Source: Mycobacterium deserti (GTDB lineage Bacteria > Actinomycetota > Actinomycetes > Mycobacteriales > Mycobacteriaceae). From it: a stretch of 64,000 bases of DNA. Position numbers and translations under genes: made by a program. The notes beneath the pieces are model-generated. The model was not told the origin of the DNA. It did no database searches and saw nothing but the letters and a program-made list of their open reading frames with translations. This document shows positions 48,489 through 57,987 of the stretch, piece by piece. The stretch is from contig NZ_JAODWD010000001.1 in the NCBI RefSeq assembly GCF_025345615.1, positions 1,119,304-1,183,303 on the forward strand, read 5' to 3'. Every line of letters starts with the position of its first letter. Position 1 is the first letter of the stretch.

Positions 48489-49000
48489 CAGGTCAGCACC
48501 AGGCCGGTGACGAGCACACCCGCGCGTTCTTCGGCGTCCAGGTCGGCCGCCAGCTCTGCGACTGGTCTAAGCCGGCCCGCCACCGTCAGCGTGGCGTCGG
48601 GTTCGACCGCGAGCCACGGCTCCAGCACGAACGCGCGCTGGTGCGCCCGCGGGTGCGGCAGCGTCAGCACCTCGTCGTCCGATGTGACCTCACGATCGCC
48701 GTCCCGGCACGCGATCAGGTCGACGTCGAGGGTGCGGGGTCCCCACCGTTCGTTGCGTTCGCGGTTCGCCGCGCGTTCGAGTTCCTGCGCTCGGCGCAGC
48801 CACCCGTGCGGATCGAGGCTCGGGTCGTCGGCGAGAACCACGGCGTTGAGAAACGGGTCCTGCTCGACACCGCCCCACGGAGCCGTCTCGTACACCGGCG
48901 AGACCGCACGCACCGCATCGGCGAGCCCGTCGACCACTGACTGCAGCATGGCGAGCCGGTCGCCGATATTGGATCCGACCGACAGCACGACCGAAGTCAT
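48488..49000 (-). CDS. folK: 6-hydroxymethyl-7,8-dihydropterin pyrophosphokinase
   Basis: The 170-residue HPPK has VGSNIGDRLAMLQ, VYETAPWGG, FLNAVV, RWGPRTLDVDLIAC and LPHPRAHQRAFVLEP, covering the pterin, ATP and Mg sites. It pyrophosphorylates the pterin before DHPS. The start is the ATG in the first unit of a 29-bp tandem repeat, with gaggag 6 bases upstream. The ATG overlaps the stop of a 10-codon upstream frame. Confidence 0.95.
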   Translation of the reverse strand: MTSVVLSVGSNIGDRLAMLQSVVDGLADAVRAVSPVYETAPWGGVEQDPFLNAVVLADDPSLDPHGWLRRAQELERAANRERNERWGPRTLDVDLIACRDGDREVTSDDEVLTLPHPRAHQRAFVLEPWLAVEPDATLTVAGRLRPVAELAADLDAEERAGVLVTGLVLT

Positions 49001-49029
49001 TCGGTGCTCCTCGCGTGCGCAGAAGTCAC
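48997..49029 (-). CDS. 10-codon linking frame 3 (folB-folK junction)
   Basis: GTG at 49029 opens a 10-residue frame ([10 protein letters not shown]) whose TGA overlaps the folK ATG (ATGA). It has its own gaggag site 6 bases upstream. It may only serve to pass ribosomes on to folK; no peptide function is implied. Confidence 0.5.
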   Translation of the reverse strand: MTSAHARSTE

Positions 49030-49058
49030 TCGGTGCTCCTCGCGTGCGCAGAAGTCAT
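49026..49058 (-). CDS. 10-codon linking frame 2 (folB-folK junction)
   Basis: ATG at 49058 opens the same 10-residue frame ([10 protein letters not shown]), ending in a TGA that overlaps the next GTG (GTGA). It has a gaggag site. This is the copy with an ATG start, so it is the one most likely to be translated. Confidence 0.5.
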   Translation of the reverse strand: MTSAHARSTE

Positions 49059-49087
49059 TCGGTGCTCCTCGCGTGCGCAGAAGTCAC
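49055..49087 (-). CDS. 10-codon linking frame 1 (folB-folK junction)
   Basis: GTG at 49087 overlaps the folB stop (GTGA) and opens a 10-residue frame ending in a TGA that overlaps the ATG of frame 2. The site upstream, within folB, is a weaker gggag. It begins the chain that links folB to folK. Confidence 0.45.
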   Translation of the reverse strand: MTSAHARSTE

Positions 49088-49467
49088 TCGGTGCTCCCGC
49101 GTGTGTCTCGACGCGATCTTCGCGCCACCACCGCAACATCGCTGAACTGCAGCGGAATCGGAGCCGACGGCTTGTGGACGACGACCTCGACGGCCTGCAC
49201 CCGACCGTCGGCCATCACCTCCTCGGCGATCTCACCGGCAACCGTCTCGATGAGGTTCCGCGGCGGTCCGGCCACGATGTCGGCGGCCCGCTGCGCCAGC
49301 TCTCCGTAGTCGAGGGTGTCGGTCAAGTCGTCGCTCGCGGCCGCCGCCGCGAGGTCGACCCACACCGTGATGTCGACGATGAAATCCTGCCCGTCGCGTC
49401 GCTCGTGGTCGAATACCCCGTGATTGCCACGAACGGTCAACCCGCGCAATTCGATTCGATCAGTCAT
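49084..49467 (-). CDS. folB: 7,8-dihydroneopterin aldolase
   Basis: The 127-residue enzyme has the FolB features [53 protein letters not shown] and VHKPSAPIP with the catalytic Lys and Glu in place. It makes 6-hydroxymethyl-dihydropterin. Its ATG overlaps the folP stop by 4 bases, and its stop lies in the tandem repeat leading to folK. The C-terminal tail after [12 protein letters not shown] is altered by the repeat region. Confidence 0.94.
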   Translation of the reverse strand: MTDRIELRGLTVRGNHGVFDHERRDGQDFIVDITVWVDLAAAAASDDLTDTLDYGELAQRAADIVAGPPRNLIETVAGEIAEEVMADGRVQAVEVVVHKPSAPIPLQFSDVAVVARRSRRDTRGSTE

Positions 49468-50282
49468 CCGCTCCACGCCTCGACCACCTTGAGCGCGTCG
49501 ACCGACGCGCGAACGTCGTGCACCCGGACACCCCACGCGCCGTGCAGACCGGCTAGCGCGGATATCACCGCTGTCGCGGTCTCGCGGCCGTCCGGCGGCC
49601 GGGGTTCGCCGGCGGCATCCGCCAGCAGAGTGCCGAGGAAGCGTTTGCGCGACGCGCCCACCAGGACCGGTATCCCGGTGGCGACGAATTCGGGCAGCGC
49701 GTGCAGCAGGGCCCAATTGTGTTGGCTTGTCTTGGCGAATCCGAGGCCAGGGTCGATGACCAGTTTGGCCGGATCCACGCCGGCAGCCACGGCCGCGTCC
49801 ACACCGGCCAACAGTTCGTCGCGAACCTCGACGACGACATCGCGGTACGGCGGCACCTGATGGGGTTGTTCGGCCCCGACTGAGCGCCAGTGCATCAGGA
49901 TCCACGGCACGTTCGCATCGGCGAGCAGTGGCGCCATGTCCGCGTCAGCGCGGCCGCCCGACACGTCGTTGACGATCTGCGCGCCGTTCTCCAGGGCAGC
50001 TCGCGCGACTTCCGCGTGCATCGTGTCGATACTGACCGTAAGCCCATGATCGGCAAGCTCTTTGATGACCGGCAGGACGCGCGACTTCTCCACGTCCGCG
50101 TCGATGCGCGTGGCACCCGGCCGGGTCGATTCACCGCCGACGTCGACGATCGCGGCTCCTTCTGCGGCCAGCGCAAGTCCGTGCTCCACGGCACGGTCAC
50201 GGTCGAGGAACAGTCCCCCGTCGGAAAAGGAGTCGTCGGTGACGTTCACGACCCCCATGACCTGCACCCGTGTCGATGTCAC
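49464..50282 (-). CDS. folP: Dihydropteroate synthase
   Basis: The 272-residue enzyme has the DHPS motifs [53 protein letters not shown] and GASRKRFLG. It joins para-aminobenzoate to the pterin and is the sulfonamide target. The ATG or GTG start near 50282 overlaps the folE stop by 4 bases; coupling continues to folB. Confidence 0.96.
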   Translation of the reverse strand: MTSTRVQVMGVVNVTDDSFSDGGLFLDRDRAVEHGLALAAEGAAIVDVGGESTRPGATRIDADVEKSRVLPVIKELADHGLTVSIDTMHAEVARAALENGAQIVNDVSGGRADADMAPLLADANVPWILMHWRSVGAEQPHQVPPYRDVVVEVRDELLAGVDAAVAAGVDPAKLVIDPGLGFAKTSQHNWALLHALPEFVATGIPVLVGASRKRFLGTLLADAAGEPRPPDGRETATAVISALAGLHGAWGVRVHDVRASVDALKVVEAWSG

Positions 50283-50887
50283 TTTCGCAGGATGAGATCC
50301 AGTGCCTCGGCCCGTGACGCGTTGTCGGTCTTGAACTGTCCGCGCACGGCGGACGTCGTCGTGACCGCGCCGGGTTTACGTACGCCGCGCATCGCCATAC
50401 AGAGGTGCTCGGCCTCGACGATGACGATTGCGCCGCGCGGCTTCAGTTTGCGCATCAGGGCATCGGCGATCTGTGCGGTCAGCCGCTCCTGCACCTGCGG
50501 CCTCTTGGCGTACAGGTCGACCAGGCGCGCGATCTTCGACAGCCCGGTGACCCTACCGTCGACACCGGGGATGTAGCCGACGTGCGCCACCCCGTGGAAC
50601 GACACGAGATGGTGCTCGCAGGTCGAGTACATCGGGATCTGCTTGACCAACACCAGTTCGTCGTGTTGTTCGTCGAACGTGGTGTCCAACACGCTGTCCG
50701 GATCGGTGTAGAGACCGGCGAAGAGCTCCTTGTAAGCGCGCGCGACCCGCGCGGGAGTGTCTTCCAACCCGTGCCGGTCGGGGTCTTCACCGACCGCGAT
50801 CAGCAGTTCGCGAACTGCCGCCTCGGCACGTGGTTGGTCGAACGTCCCTGGATTGAACGTAGCCGAGTTGTTGTGCGGCCGCGCCAT
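50279..50887 (-). CDS. folE: GTP cyclohydrolase I
   Basis: The 202-residue enzyme has zinc ligands in [14 protein letters not shown] and [13 protein letters not shown], with [20 protein letters not shown] and the GTP-binding RGVRKPG. It makes dihydroneopterin triphosphate, the first step of folate synthesis. Type IA GTP cyclohydrolase needs zinc; no zinc-independent FolE2 is in this window. It lies 21 bases after ftsH. Confidence 0.96.
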   Translation of the reverse strand: MARPHNNSATFNPGTFDQPRAEAAVRELLIAVGEDPDRHGLEDTPARVARAYKELFAGLYTDPDSVLDTTFDEQHDELVLVKQIPMYSTCEHHLVSFHGVAHVGYIPGVDGRVTGLSKIARLVDLYAKRPQVQERLTAQIADALMRKLKPRGAIVIVEAEHLCMAMRGVRKPGAVTTTSAVRGQFKTDNASRAEALDLILRK

Positions 50888-50908
50888 TGAAGCCCCTCCG
50901 TTTAGTTG

Positions 50909-53245
50909 TCAGCCGTGCGGGTTCTGCCGGCCGTTGTCCGGTCCCTGTTCCTCGTTGGGATTAGGTGAATTCCCTTGCGGCGCGGGCGCTCCGGGCTGTG
51001 GGTAGGGCTGATACGGCGGATAGGGTGGCGGAGCCCCTCCGGCGAGATTGGGGTTGTGCCACGCCTGCTGATGCGGCGGCGGATACCAGTACCCCTGCGA
51101 CTGCGGCGCGGGCTGCTGTTGCTGCTGCTGCTGCGGATGAGGCGGCCACCCCGGAGCATGCCAACCGGCGGGGGCGCCGTAATCGGGTTGCGTGGAACCG
51201 GCCGCAGGAGTTCCGTTGGTTCCGTTGCCGTTCGCACCGTTCTGGTGCTGACGCGCCGCGGCATCCTGGGTGGCTTGGGCGATGGCGGCCTTGAACGCCG
51301 GCTCGGGGATCGGCTTGGGCCATTCCTCGCCGCGTTCGATGGCCAGCTCGCCCGGCGTCTTGATCGGCGGTTTGTCCGACGGCACGCGGCCGCCGAAATC
51401 GTCGAACATGGTCAATCGCGGCCGCTTCTTCACGTCTCCGAAGATCGCCTGGAGTTCGACGCGGTGCAGCGTCTCCTTTTCCAGCAGCTCGCCGGCGAGC
51501 GTATCGAGCACGTCGCGGTACTCGGTGAGGATCTCCCAGGCCTCGGTATGGGCGGCTTCGATCAGTTTGCGCACCTCGTCGTCGATGATCTGCGCGACTT
51601 CATGGCTGTAGTCGGCCTGCGTACCCATGGTGCGGCCCAGGAACGGGTCGCCGTGCTCGGTGCCGTAGCGCACCGCGCCGAGCTTGGAGCTCATGCCGTA
51701 CTCGGTGACCATCGCGCGGGCGATCTTGGTGGCCTGCTCGATGTCGGACACCGCGCCGGTGGTCGGCTCGCGGAACACCAACTCCTCGGCAGCGCGCCCA
51801 CCCATCGCGAACACCAGCCGAGCGATCATCTCCGACCGCGTCATCAGGCCCTTGTCGTCCTCGGGCACCGCCATGGCGTGACCGCCGGTGCGACCGCGGG
51901 CCAGGATCGTCACCTTGTAGATCGGCTCGATGTCGGGCATCGCCCACGCCGCGAGCGTGTGCCCGCCTTCGTGGTAGGCGGTGATCTTCTTCTCGTGCTC
52001 GCTGATGATGCGGCTCTTGCGGCGCGGGCCGCCGACGACGCGGTCGACAGCCTCCTCGAGGGCGGGGCCGGTGATGATCGTGCCGTTCTCGCGAGCGGTC
52101 AGCAGCGCGGCCTCGTTGATGACGTTGGCCAGGTCGGCGCCCGACATGCCGACAGTGCGCTTGGCCAGTCCTTCGAGGTCGGCGTCGTCGGCGATCGGCT
52201 TGCCCTGCGAGTGCACCCGCAGGACCGCGCGGCGTCCGGCCAGGTCAGGAGCCGAGACCGGGATCTGGCGGTCGAAGCGGCCCGGCCGCAGCAGCGCGGG
52301 GTCGAGGATGTCGGGGCGGTTGGTGGCCGCGATCAGGATGACTCCCTGGCGTTCGCCGAAGCCGTCCATCTCGACCAGCAGCTGGTTGAGCGTCTGCTCG
52401 CGCTCGTCGTGGCCGCCGCCCATGCCCGCACCGCGCTGACGGCCGACGGCGTCGATCTCATCGACGAAAATGATGCAGGGGCTGTTCTGCTTGGCCTGCT
52501 CGAACATGTCACGCACGCGCGAAGCGCCTACGCCGACGAACATCTCGACGAAGTCGGATCCGGAGATGGTGAAGAACGGCACCCCCGCCTCACCGGCGAC
52601 CGCGCGGGCCAGCAGCGTCTTGCCGGTGCCGGGCGGCCCGTAGAGCAGCACACCCTTGGGAATCTTGGCCCCGAGCGCCTGATAGCGGCTCGGATTCTGC
52701 AGGAAGTCCTTGATCTCGTAGAGCTCCTCGACCGCCTCGTCAACACCTGCGACGTCGGCGAAGGTGGTCGTGGGCATGTCCTTACCGAGTTGCTTGGCCT
52801 TCGACTTGCCGAAGCCGAAGCCCATCCGCCCGCCGGACTGCATGCGGGAGAACATCACGAACAGACCGACGAGCAGGAGCAGGGGCAGCAGGTAGATCAA
52901 CAGCGAGCCGAGCATGCTGCCTTGGTTCACGACGGTGTTGGTCTTGGCGTTCTTGGCCTGCAGCGCGTCGAACAGCGTCGCTCCGTACCCCGTGGGGTAC
53001 TTGGTGATGATCTTGTCGCTGTCCTCGGTGTCGGAGTTGCCGTCCTTGAGCTCGAGGCGCAGCTGCTGCTCCCGGTCGTCGATCTGCGCGCTCTTGACGT
53101 TGTCGCTGTTGATCTGAGCGACCGCGACCGAGGTGTCGACGGGTTTGTATCCGCGGGTGTCGTCGCTGAAGTAGAAGAACGACCAACCCAGTAACAGCAC
53201 CACCGCGATCACGGTGAGCGTGCGGATCACATTTTTCCGGTTCAT
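50909..53245 (-). CDS. ftsH: ATP-dependent zinc metalloprotease FtsH
   Basis: The 778-residue protein has two membrane helices (residues about 7-25 and 112-131) around a periplasmic domain, an AAA module with Walker [15 protein letters not shown] (about 203-210) and Walker [12 protein letters not shown], and the protease motif HEGGH in [13 protein letters not shown] long Pro/Gln/Gly-rich tail (last 130 residues, with a run of seven Gln) is typical of mycobacterial FtsH. It degrades membrane and regulatory proteins. It heads the fol gene array. Confidence 0.97.
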   Translation of the reverse strand: MNRKNVIRTLTVIAVVLLLGWSFFYFSDDTRGYKPVDTSVAVAQINSDNVKSAQIDDREQQLRLELKDGNSDTEDSDKIITKYPTGYGATLFDALQAKNAKTNTVVNQGSMLGSLLIYLLPLLLLVGLFVMFSRMQSGGRMGFGFGKSKAKQLGKDMPTTTFADVAGVDEAVEELYEIKDFLQNPSRYQALGAKIPKGVLLYGPPGTGKTLLARAVAGEAGVPFFTISGSDFVEMFVGVGASRVRDMFEQAKQNSPCIIFVDEIDAVGRQRGAGMGGGHDEREQTLNQLLVEMDGFGERQGVILIAATNRPDILDPALLRPGRFDRQIPVSAPDLAGRRAVLRVHSQGKPIADDADLEGLAKRTVGMSGADLANVINEAALLTARENGTIITGPALEEAVDRVVGGPRRKSRIISEHEKKITAYHEGGHTLAAWAMPDIEPIYKVTILARGRTGGHAMAVPEDDKGLMTRSEMIARLVFAMGGRAAEELVFREPTTGAVSDIEQATKIARAMVTEYGMSSKLGAVRYGTEHGDPFLGRTMGTQADYSHEVAQIIDDEVRKLIEAAHTEAWEILTEYRDVLDTLAGELLEKETLHRVELQAIFGDVKKRPRLTMFDDFGGRVPSDKPPIKTPGELAIERGEEWPKPIPEPAFKAAIAQATQDAAARQHQNGANGNGTNGTPAAGSTQPDYGAPAGWHAPGWPPHPQQQQQQQPAPQSQGYWYPPPHQQAWHNPNLAGGAPPPYPPYQPYPQPGAPAPQGNSPNPNEEQGPDNGRQNPHG

Positions 53246-53394
53246 TCAGTACGCCGTCCTGGGCTTCATCTCGTGCGGCCGCTCGCGGCCGGTGTCCTTC
53301 CGATTCGCGCAGTTGGAAACCTCAAGGCTACCGCTAGACCAACGAAGCAAGGTTCCCGACGGCTCTGTGCGCCGCCTGCCGCCCCTGCGAAACC

Positions 53395-54306
53395 ATGCTG
53401 TGCTTGGCTGACTTCGTGCTCACCTCTGCCGAGCGGTTCGTCGAGACCAACGGTGTGCGATTGCGGGTGATCGAGGCCGGTGATCGCGGAGCGCCCGTGA
53501 TCGTGCTGGCGCACGGGTTCCCCGAGTTGGCGTACTCGTGGCGACTGCAGATCCCCGTGCTCGCCGACGCCGGCTATCACGTAATGGCTCCCGATCAACG
53601 GGGGTACGGCGGCTCCAGCCGACCCGAGGCCGTCCAGGATTACGACATTCACGCCCTCACCGCCGATCTCGTCGGCCTGCTCGACGACGTCGGCGCGGAC
53701 CAGGCCGTCTTCATCGGCCACGACTGGGGTGCCATGGTCGTGTGGCACACCGCGCTTCTGGCTCCGACCCGCGTCCGGGCGGTCGCCGGTCTGAGCGTGC
53801 CGCCGATCCCCCGAGCGAGGTCCCGTCCCACCGAACGGTGGCGGGAGAAATTCGGCGACGACTTCTACATGCTGCGCTTCCAGCAGTACGGCGTGGCAGA
53901 TGCGGAGATGGAAGCCGATGTCGCCGCCACCATGAGCGGGATGTTCGCCGGGCTGGTGGCCGGACCGGCGCCGCTGCCGAAGTGGATCAGCCCCGAGGAG
54001 TTCGAGCATTACGTCGCCGAGTTCAGCCGGACCGGGTTCACCGGCGCGTTGAACTGGTACCGCAATTACGACCGAAATTGGGAGTCGACCCCCCAGCTCG
54101 CAGACGCGCGAATCACCGTGCCCGCGCTGTTCGTCGGCGGCACGGCCGACCCCGTCGGGCCGACGATGAACCCCGCACGCGCGCTCGAAGTCGTGTCCGG
54201 CGAGTACCGCGAGGTGATGATCGACGGCGCCGGCCACTGGATCCAGCAGGAGCGGCCCGACGAGGTCAACGCCGAACTGCTTGCCTTCCTGGCCGGGTTG
54301 GGCTGA
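53395..54306 (+). CDS. ephA: Epoxide hydrolase (EphA type)
   Basis: The roughly 303-residue alpha/beta-hydrolase has the oxyanion HGFPELAYSW, the nucleophile Asp in FIGHDWGAMVVW, a catalytic Asp in GGTADPV, and His in GAGHWIQQERP; a lid Tyr occurs in NWYRNYDRNW. It opens epoxides with water. It matches EphA (Rv3617), though a little shorter around the lid. The ATG at 53395 is used; a GTG at 53419 is possible. It is divergent from ftsH. Confidence 0.88.
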   Translation: MLCLADFVLTSAERFVETNGVRLRVIEAGDRGAPVIVLAHGFPELAYSWRLQIPVLADAGYHVMAPDQRGYGGSSRPEAVQDYDIHALTADLVGLLDDVGADQAVFIGHDWGAMVVWHTALLAPTRVRAVAGLSVPPIPRARSRPTERWREKFGDDFYMLRFQQYGVADAEMEADVAATMSGMFAGLVAGPAPLPKWISPEEFEHYVAEFSRTGFTGALNWYRNYDRNWESTPQLADARITVPALFVGGTADPVGPTMNPARALEVVSGEYREVMIDGAGHWIQQERPDEVNAELLAFLAGLG

Positions 54307-54367
54307 GCTCGCAAATCCCGACGCGCACTGCGGGTTCTGGCGACTCCGTAACGGTAGGGTGCCAGGC

Positions 54368-55108
54368 GTGCCTGTAGCGCGAAGTTCGATGGCGGTCCGA
54401 ATCCTTGCCGCTGCTGCCCTGGCGGCGGCGGCGCTGACCGGTTGCGACGCGACCTCTGGGCCCATCGTCAGCACCGGTGACACCGAGACCCGTCAGGTCA
54501 CCGTCATCGGCCAGGGCGAGGTGGAGGGCACCCCTGACACGCTGACGATCAACGCGGGGATGGAGATCATCGCCGCCGACGCGGCAGGGGCGCTGAACCA
54601 GACCAGCCAGCTTCAGCGGGCGGTCATCGACGCGCTGGCCAACTCGGGCGTCGACCGCAAGGACATCAACACCTCAGAGGTGAGCGTTCAGCCGCAGTAC
54701 ACCGGCGGGGACAGCAACAACATCAACGGTTATCGCGCGTCGAACACCATCGACATCAAGATCCGCCAACTCGATGCCGCATCGCAGGCATTCGGCATCA
54801 TCGCCAGTACAGGCGGCAACGCGACGAGGATCAACAACGTCACCCTCGCGATCGAGGACGACTCGCAACTGGTCCGCGAAGCGCGCTCGAGAGCCTTCAA
54901 CGACGCCAAGAGCCGTGCCGAGCAGTACGCGCTGCTGGCCGAACTGGACCTCGGCAAGGTGCTCTCGATCTCGGAGGCCCCGTCGTCGACGCCGCCGGTG
55001 CCGTATCCGAGCACCCGCGACGGCGCGGCGGAGATGGCCGCCGTGCCGATCGAACCCGGCCAGCAGACCGTCGGATTCAGCGTGACGGTGATCTACGAGC
55101 TGACCTGA
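54368..55108 (+). CDS. lpqG: LpqG, SIMPL-domain lipoprotein
   Basis: The roughly 246-residue lipoprotein has a signal ending ALTGC (lipobox) and a SIMPL/DUF541 domain (RQVTVIGQGEVEGTPDTLTI, GYRASNTIDIKIRQLD, FNDAKSRAEQYALLAEL, GFSVTVIYEL). It corresponds to Rv3623. The GTG at 54368 follows agggtg at good spacing; an ATG at 54389 is the alternative. Function in the cell envelope is unknown. It ends 9 bases before the convergent oxidoreductase. Confidence 0.86.
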   Translation: MPVARSSMAVRILAAAALAAAALTGCDATSGPIVSTGDTETRQVTVIGQGEVEGTPDTLTINAGMEIIAADAAGALNQTSQLQRAVIDALANSGVDRKDINTSEVSVQPQYTGGDSNNINGYRASNTIDIKIRQLDAASQAFGIIASTGGNATRINNVTLAIEDDSQLVREARSRAFNDAKSRAEQYALLAELDLGKVLSISEAPSSTPPVPYPSTRDGAAEMAAVPIEPGQQTVGFSVTVIYELT

Positions 55109-55117
55109 GTCGCACGG

Positions 55118-57364
55118 TCAGCCCGCCGGAGCAATGACGACCGGTATCCCGTTGAGCACAGCAGTCCCCGACAGCGGGTCGAGGCTGTTGCCGTCGTTGA
55201 GCTGATTGACGTTGACGCCCGGCTGGCTCGCGGCCAGTTCCTGTCCAGTCTTCGCGCGGTCGTGTCCCCACCCGTGCGGCAGTGACACCACGCCGCGGCG
55301 CATGCCGTCGGCGACCTCGACCGGAGCCAGCAGTTCGCCACCCGGCCCCTTGACGACGGCCGTGTCCGTGAGACCGAGATCGGCAGCGTCGTCGGGATGG
55401 ATCCGCAGTGTGCACCGGTTCGATCCGCCGGCCAGTGCGGGCAGGTTGTGCATCCAACTGTTGTTCGACCGAAGATGCCGCCGGCCGATGAGCACGAAGC
55501 TGGCGGGGCTGCGGTCGAGCGCATCGCGCAGACGTGCCGCGTCGGCGAGCAGCGGCTCGGGCGCGAGTTCTATTCGGCCCGTGGGGGTTCGCAGCACCTG
55601 GCGCAAGCGCGGTTGCAGCGGTCCGAAGTCGATGCCGTGCGGCGCCTCCTTGAGCGTGCGCAACGTCAAGCCGTCGGGACGTGCGCCGAACGCGTCGCCG
55701 TACGGGCCGAGCCGCAGCATCATGTCGAGTCGCCGCTCGTAACCCGGCCCGTCGATCAGCATCGTGGTCAACTCGTCGACGGGCCGCCCCGCGACCGGCG
55801 AACCTGGATCGGCCGTCTCCTTGGCCAGTGTCATCGCGATGACCTGATCGTCCACGACTGACGGGTCGCCGTCGATGCCCATGCCGTAGAGCATCAGCGC
55901 GATGCGCGACAGGATCTCCGGTTCGTCCGGACGGTCCGCCAGCGGAAGCACGGGCGGTGAATACCTCGCGTTGTTGCGCACCGCGAGGTTGCCCAGCGCG
56001 AAGTCGAAATGCGCGCTCTGCGACGGGGGCGGTGGCGGCAGGATGACGTCGGCGTGGCGGGTGGTCTCGTTGAGGTAAGGGTCGACGCTGAGCATGAAAC
56101 CGACACCGTCGAGCGCCTTCTCGAGCCGATCACCGTCGGGCGCGGACAGCACCGGGTTGCCAGCGATCGTGATGATCGCCTTGATCTGGCCGTCGCCGGG
56201 AGTGTCGATCTCCTCGGCCAGGGCAGCGGCTGGAAGTTCGGACAGCGCCTCGGGATATCCGGACACCCGGCTGTGCCACCGTCCGGTCGCGAAGCCCCGT
56301 CCGGCCTTGGGTGGGCGCGGTGCCGGCGCGACCGGTGACAGCGGGAACATGGACCCGCCGGCCCGGTCCAGGTTTCCGGTCAGGACGTTGACGACGTCCA
56401 CGAGCCAGCTGCCGAGCGTGCCGAATTCGACTGTCGACGTGCCCATCCGGCCGTAGACGGCGGCCGACGGGGCCGCGGCGAGCTCGCGGGCGAGCAGTCG
56501 GATGTCGTCGGCCTCGATGCCGCAGTACTCGGCCACCGCGTCGGGTCCGAAGTCGTCGGCCAGCGTGCGGACCAAATCGACCCCGTTGACGTCGTCGGCG
56601 AGATGACCGAGGGCGACGAGTCCCTCGTCGAACAGCACATGGACGACGGCCAGCAGCAGCGCCGCGTCCGTACCGGGACGCGGGGCGAGGTGACGGTCGG
56701 CGAGTTCTGCGGTGCGGGTGCGGGCCGGGTCGATGACGATCAGCCGCCCACCACGCTTACGAAGTGCCCGCAGCTTGCCTGGGAAGTCGGCTGCGGTGGC
56801 CAGACTGCCGTTGGACACAAGCGGATTCGCGCCGATGACGACGAGATAATCGGTGCGATCGAGATCGGGCACGGTGAACGCGACGGGGCTGCCATACATA
56901 TAGCCCAGTGCGACATGCTTGGGCATCTGATCCAGGGTGCTCGCGGAGTAGACCTGTCGCGTGCCTAGCGCGCGAATGACCAGCGGCGCGTACAGGCTGC
57001 CCGCGACGGTGTGCGCGTTCGGGTTGCCGAGGTACACGCCGACCGACGCGCCGCCGTGCGCGGCGATGACGTCGCCCAGGCCGTTCGCCACCGCGGCGTA
57101 GGCCTCGTCCCAGGTCGTTTCGGTCAGTACACCGTCGCGGCGGACCAGCGGCCGCGTCAGCCGGTCGGGATCGTTGTCGAGTTCGCCGAAACTCGCCCCC
57201 TTGGGGCAGATGAAGCCGTGGCTGAACACGTCGTCGCGATCTCCGCGTGCGCCGGTGATCCGGCCGTCGCCGATGGACAGGGTCAGGCCGCAGGTGGCCT
57301 CACACAGCGGGCAGATCCGCAGCGCCTGACTGCTCCCCGCGTCCGCGGGTGCCGTTTCGGTCAT
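55118..57364 (-). CDS. Molybdopterin-dependent oxidoreductase (bis-MGD family)
   Basis: The roughly 748-residue protein has an N-terminal 4Fe-4S binding motif CPLCEATCG with a fourth Cys in FICPKG, bis-MGD-binding segments (GNPNAHTVAGS, VVIGANPLVSNGS, VIDPARTRTAELAD, LGSWLVDVVNVLTGNLDRAGG) and a C-terminal molydopterin-dinucleotide domain (RIHPDDAADLGL, VVSLPHGWGHD). There is no Tat signal, so it is cytoplasmic. The substrate is unknown; formate dehydrogenase or nitrate reductase-like activity cannot be distinguished. It follows hpt on the same strand. Confidence 0.87.
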   Translation of the reverse strand: MTETAPADAGSSQALRICPLCEATCGLTLSIGDGRITGARGDRDDVFSHGFICPKGASFGELDNDPDRLTRPLVRRDGVLTETTWDEAYAAVANGLGDVIAAHGGASVGVYLGNPNAHTVAGSLYAPLVIRALGTRQVYSASTLDQMPKHVALGYMYGSPVAFTVPDLDRTDYLVVIGANPLVSNGSLATAADFPGKLRALRKRGGRLIVIDPARTRTAELADRHLAPRPGTDAALLLAVVHVLFDEGLVALGHLADDVNGVDLVRTLADDFGPDAVAEYCGIEADDIRLLARELAAAPSAAVYGRMGTSTVEFGTLGSWLVDVVNVLTGNLDRAGGSMFPLSPVAPAPRPPKAGRGFATGRWHSRVSGYPEALSELPAAALAEEIDTPGDGQIKAIITIAGNPVLSAPDGDRLEKALDGVGFMLSVDPYLNETTRHADVILPPPPPSQSAHFDFALGNLAVRNNARYSPPVLPLADRPDEPEILSRIALMLYGMGIDGDPSVVDDQVIAMTLAKETADPGSPVAGRPVDELTTMLIDGPGYERRLDMMLRLGPYGDAFGARPDGLTLRTLKEAPHGIDFGPLQPRLRQVLRTPTGRIELAPEPLLADAARLRDALDRSPASFVLIGRRHLRSNNSWMHNLPALAGGSNRCTLRIHPDDAADLGLTDTAVVKGPGGELLAPVEVADGMRRGVVSLPHGWGHDRAKTGQELAASQPGVNVNQLNDGNSLDPLSGTAVLNGIPVVIAPAG

Positions 57365-57383
57365 GGTCCACATACTGCGCTGC

Positions 57384-57974
57384 CTACGGCTGTTCGTACA
57401 CCTTCGGATCAAGCGTGCCGATGTACGGCAGGTCGCGGTAGCGCTCCGCATAGTCCAGGCCGTAGCCGACCACGAACTCGTTGGGGATGTCGAAACCGAT
57501 ATAGCTGATGTCCACGTCGTCGCGCACGGCGTCGGGCTTGCGCAGCAGCGTGCACACCCGCAGCGAGCGCGGCCGTCGCGACGCGAGATTGCGCAACAGC
57601 CACGACAGCGTCAGGCCGGAGTCGACGATGTCCTCGACGATCAGCACATCGCGGTCGTTGATGTCGCGGTCGAGGTCCTTGAGGATCCGCACCACGCCCG
57701 ACGACGACGTCGAGGACCCGTACGAGCTGACCGCCATGAACTCCAACTGGGTGGGCAGCGGAATGGTCCGCGCGAGGTCGGTGACGAAGAACACCGCACC
57801 CTTGAGCACAGTCACCAGAAGCAGGTCCTGGCCGTTCGAGTCAACCGCGTCGCGATACTCCTGCCCGATCAGCGCGCCGAGCTCGGCCACCTTGCCCTGA
57901 ATCTCCTCGGAGGACAGCAACACCGACTTGATGTCACCCGGATACAGCTCGGTGGTGTGCGCAGCCACGTCCAC
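57384..57974 (-). CDS. hpt: Hypoxanthine-guanine phosphoribosyltransferase
   Basis: The 196-residue enzyme has the PRPP-binding motif [14 protein letters not shown], the catalytic loop [10 protein letters not shown], the PPi loop [11 protein letters not shown] and the purine site [17 protein letters not shown]. It salvages hypoxanthine and guanine. It follows tilS by 13 bases, the conserved tilS-hpt pair (Rv3625c-Rv3624c). Confidence 0.95.
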   Translation of the reverse strand: MDVAAHTTELYPGDIKSVLLSSEEIQGKVAELGALIGQEYRDAVDSNGQDLLLVTVLKGAVFFVTDLARTIPLPTQLEFMAVSSYGSSTSSSGVVRILKDLDRDINDRDVLIVEDIVDSGLTLSWLLRNLASRRPRSLRVCTLLRKPDAVRDDVDISYIGFDIPNEFVVGYGLDYAERYRDLPYIGTLDPKVYEQP

Positions 57975-57987
57975 AGCGTGCCAGATT

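Larger units (their letters stand above)
48993..49108 (-). repeat. 29-bp tandem repeat (about 3.7 units) at the folB-folK junction
   Basis: Units lie at 48993-49021, 49022-49050, 49051-49079 and a diverged fourth from 49080. Units 1 to 3 differ only at one T/C position. Each unit on the minus strand carries a gaggag ribosome-binding site, 6 bases, then ATGACTTC (units 1, 3) or GTGACTTC (units 2, 4). The fourth unit covers the folB stop and the first covers the folK start, so the folB-folK overlap has been multiplied in place. Confidence 0.97.

Noticed and set aside
48993..49108. Possible CRISPR array because of a 29-base repeat unit
   Set aside because: The units follow each other directly with no spacers, are not palindromic, and carry a ribosome-binding site and start codon copied from the folB-folK junction.
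50975..53194. A 739-codon open frame on the plus strand opposite ftsH
   Set aside because: It is the antisense shadow of the GC-rich ftsH gene. Its translation is a low-complexity mix of Arg, Gly, Asp and His without any domain, while the minus strand encodes a complete FtsH.
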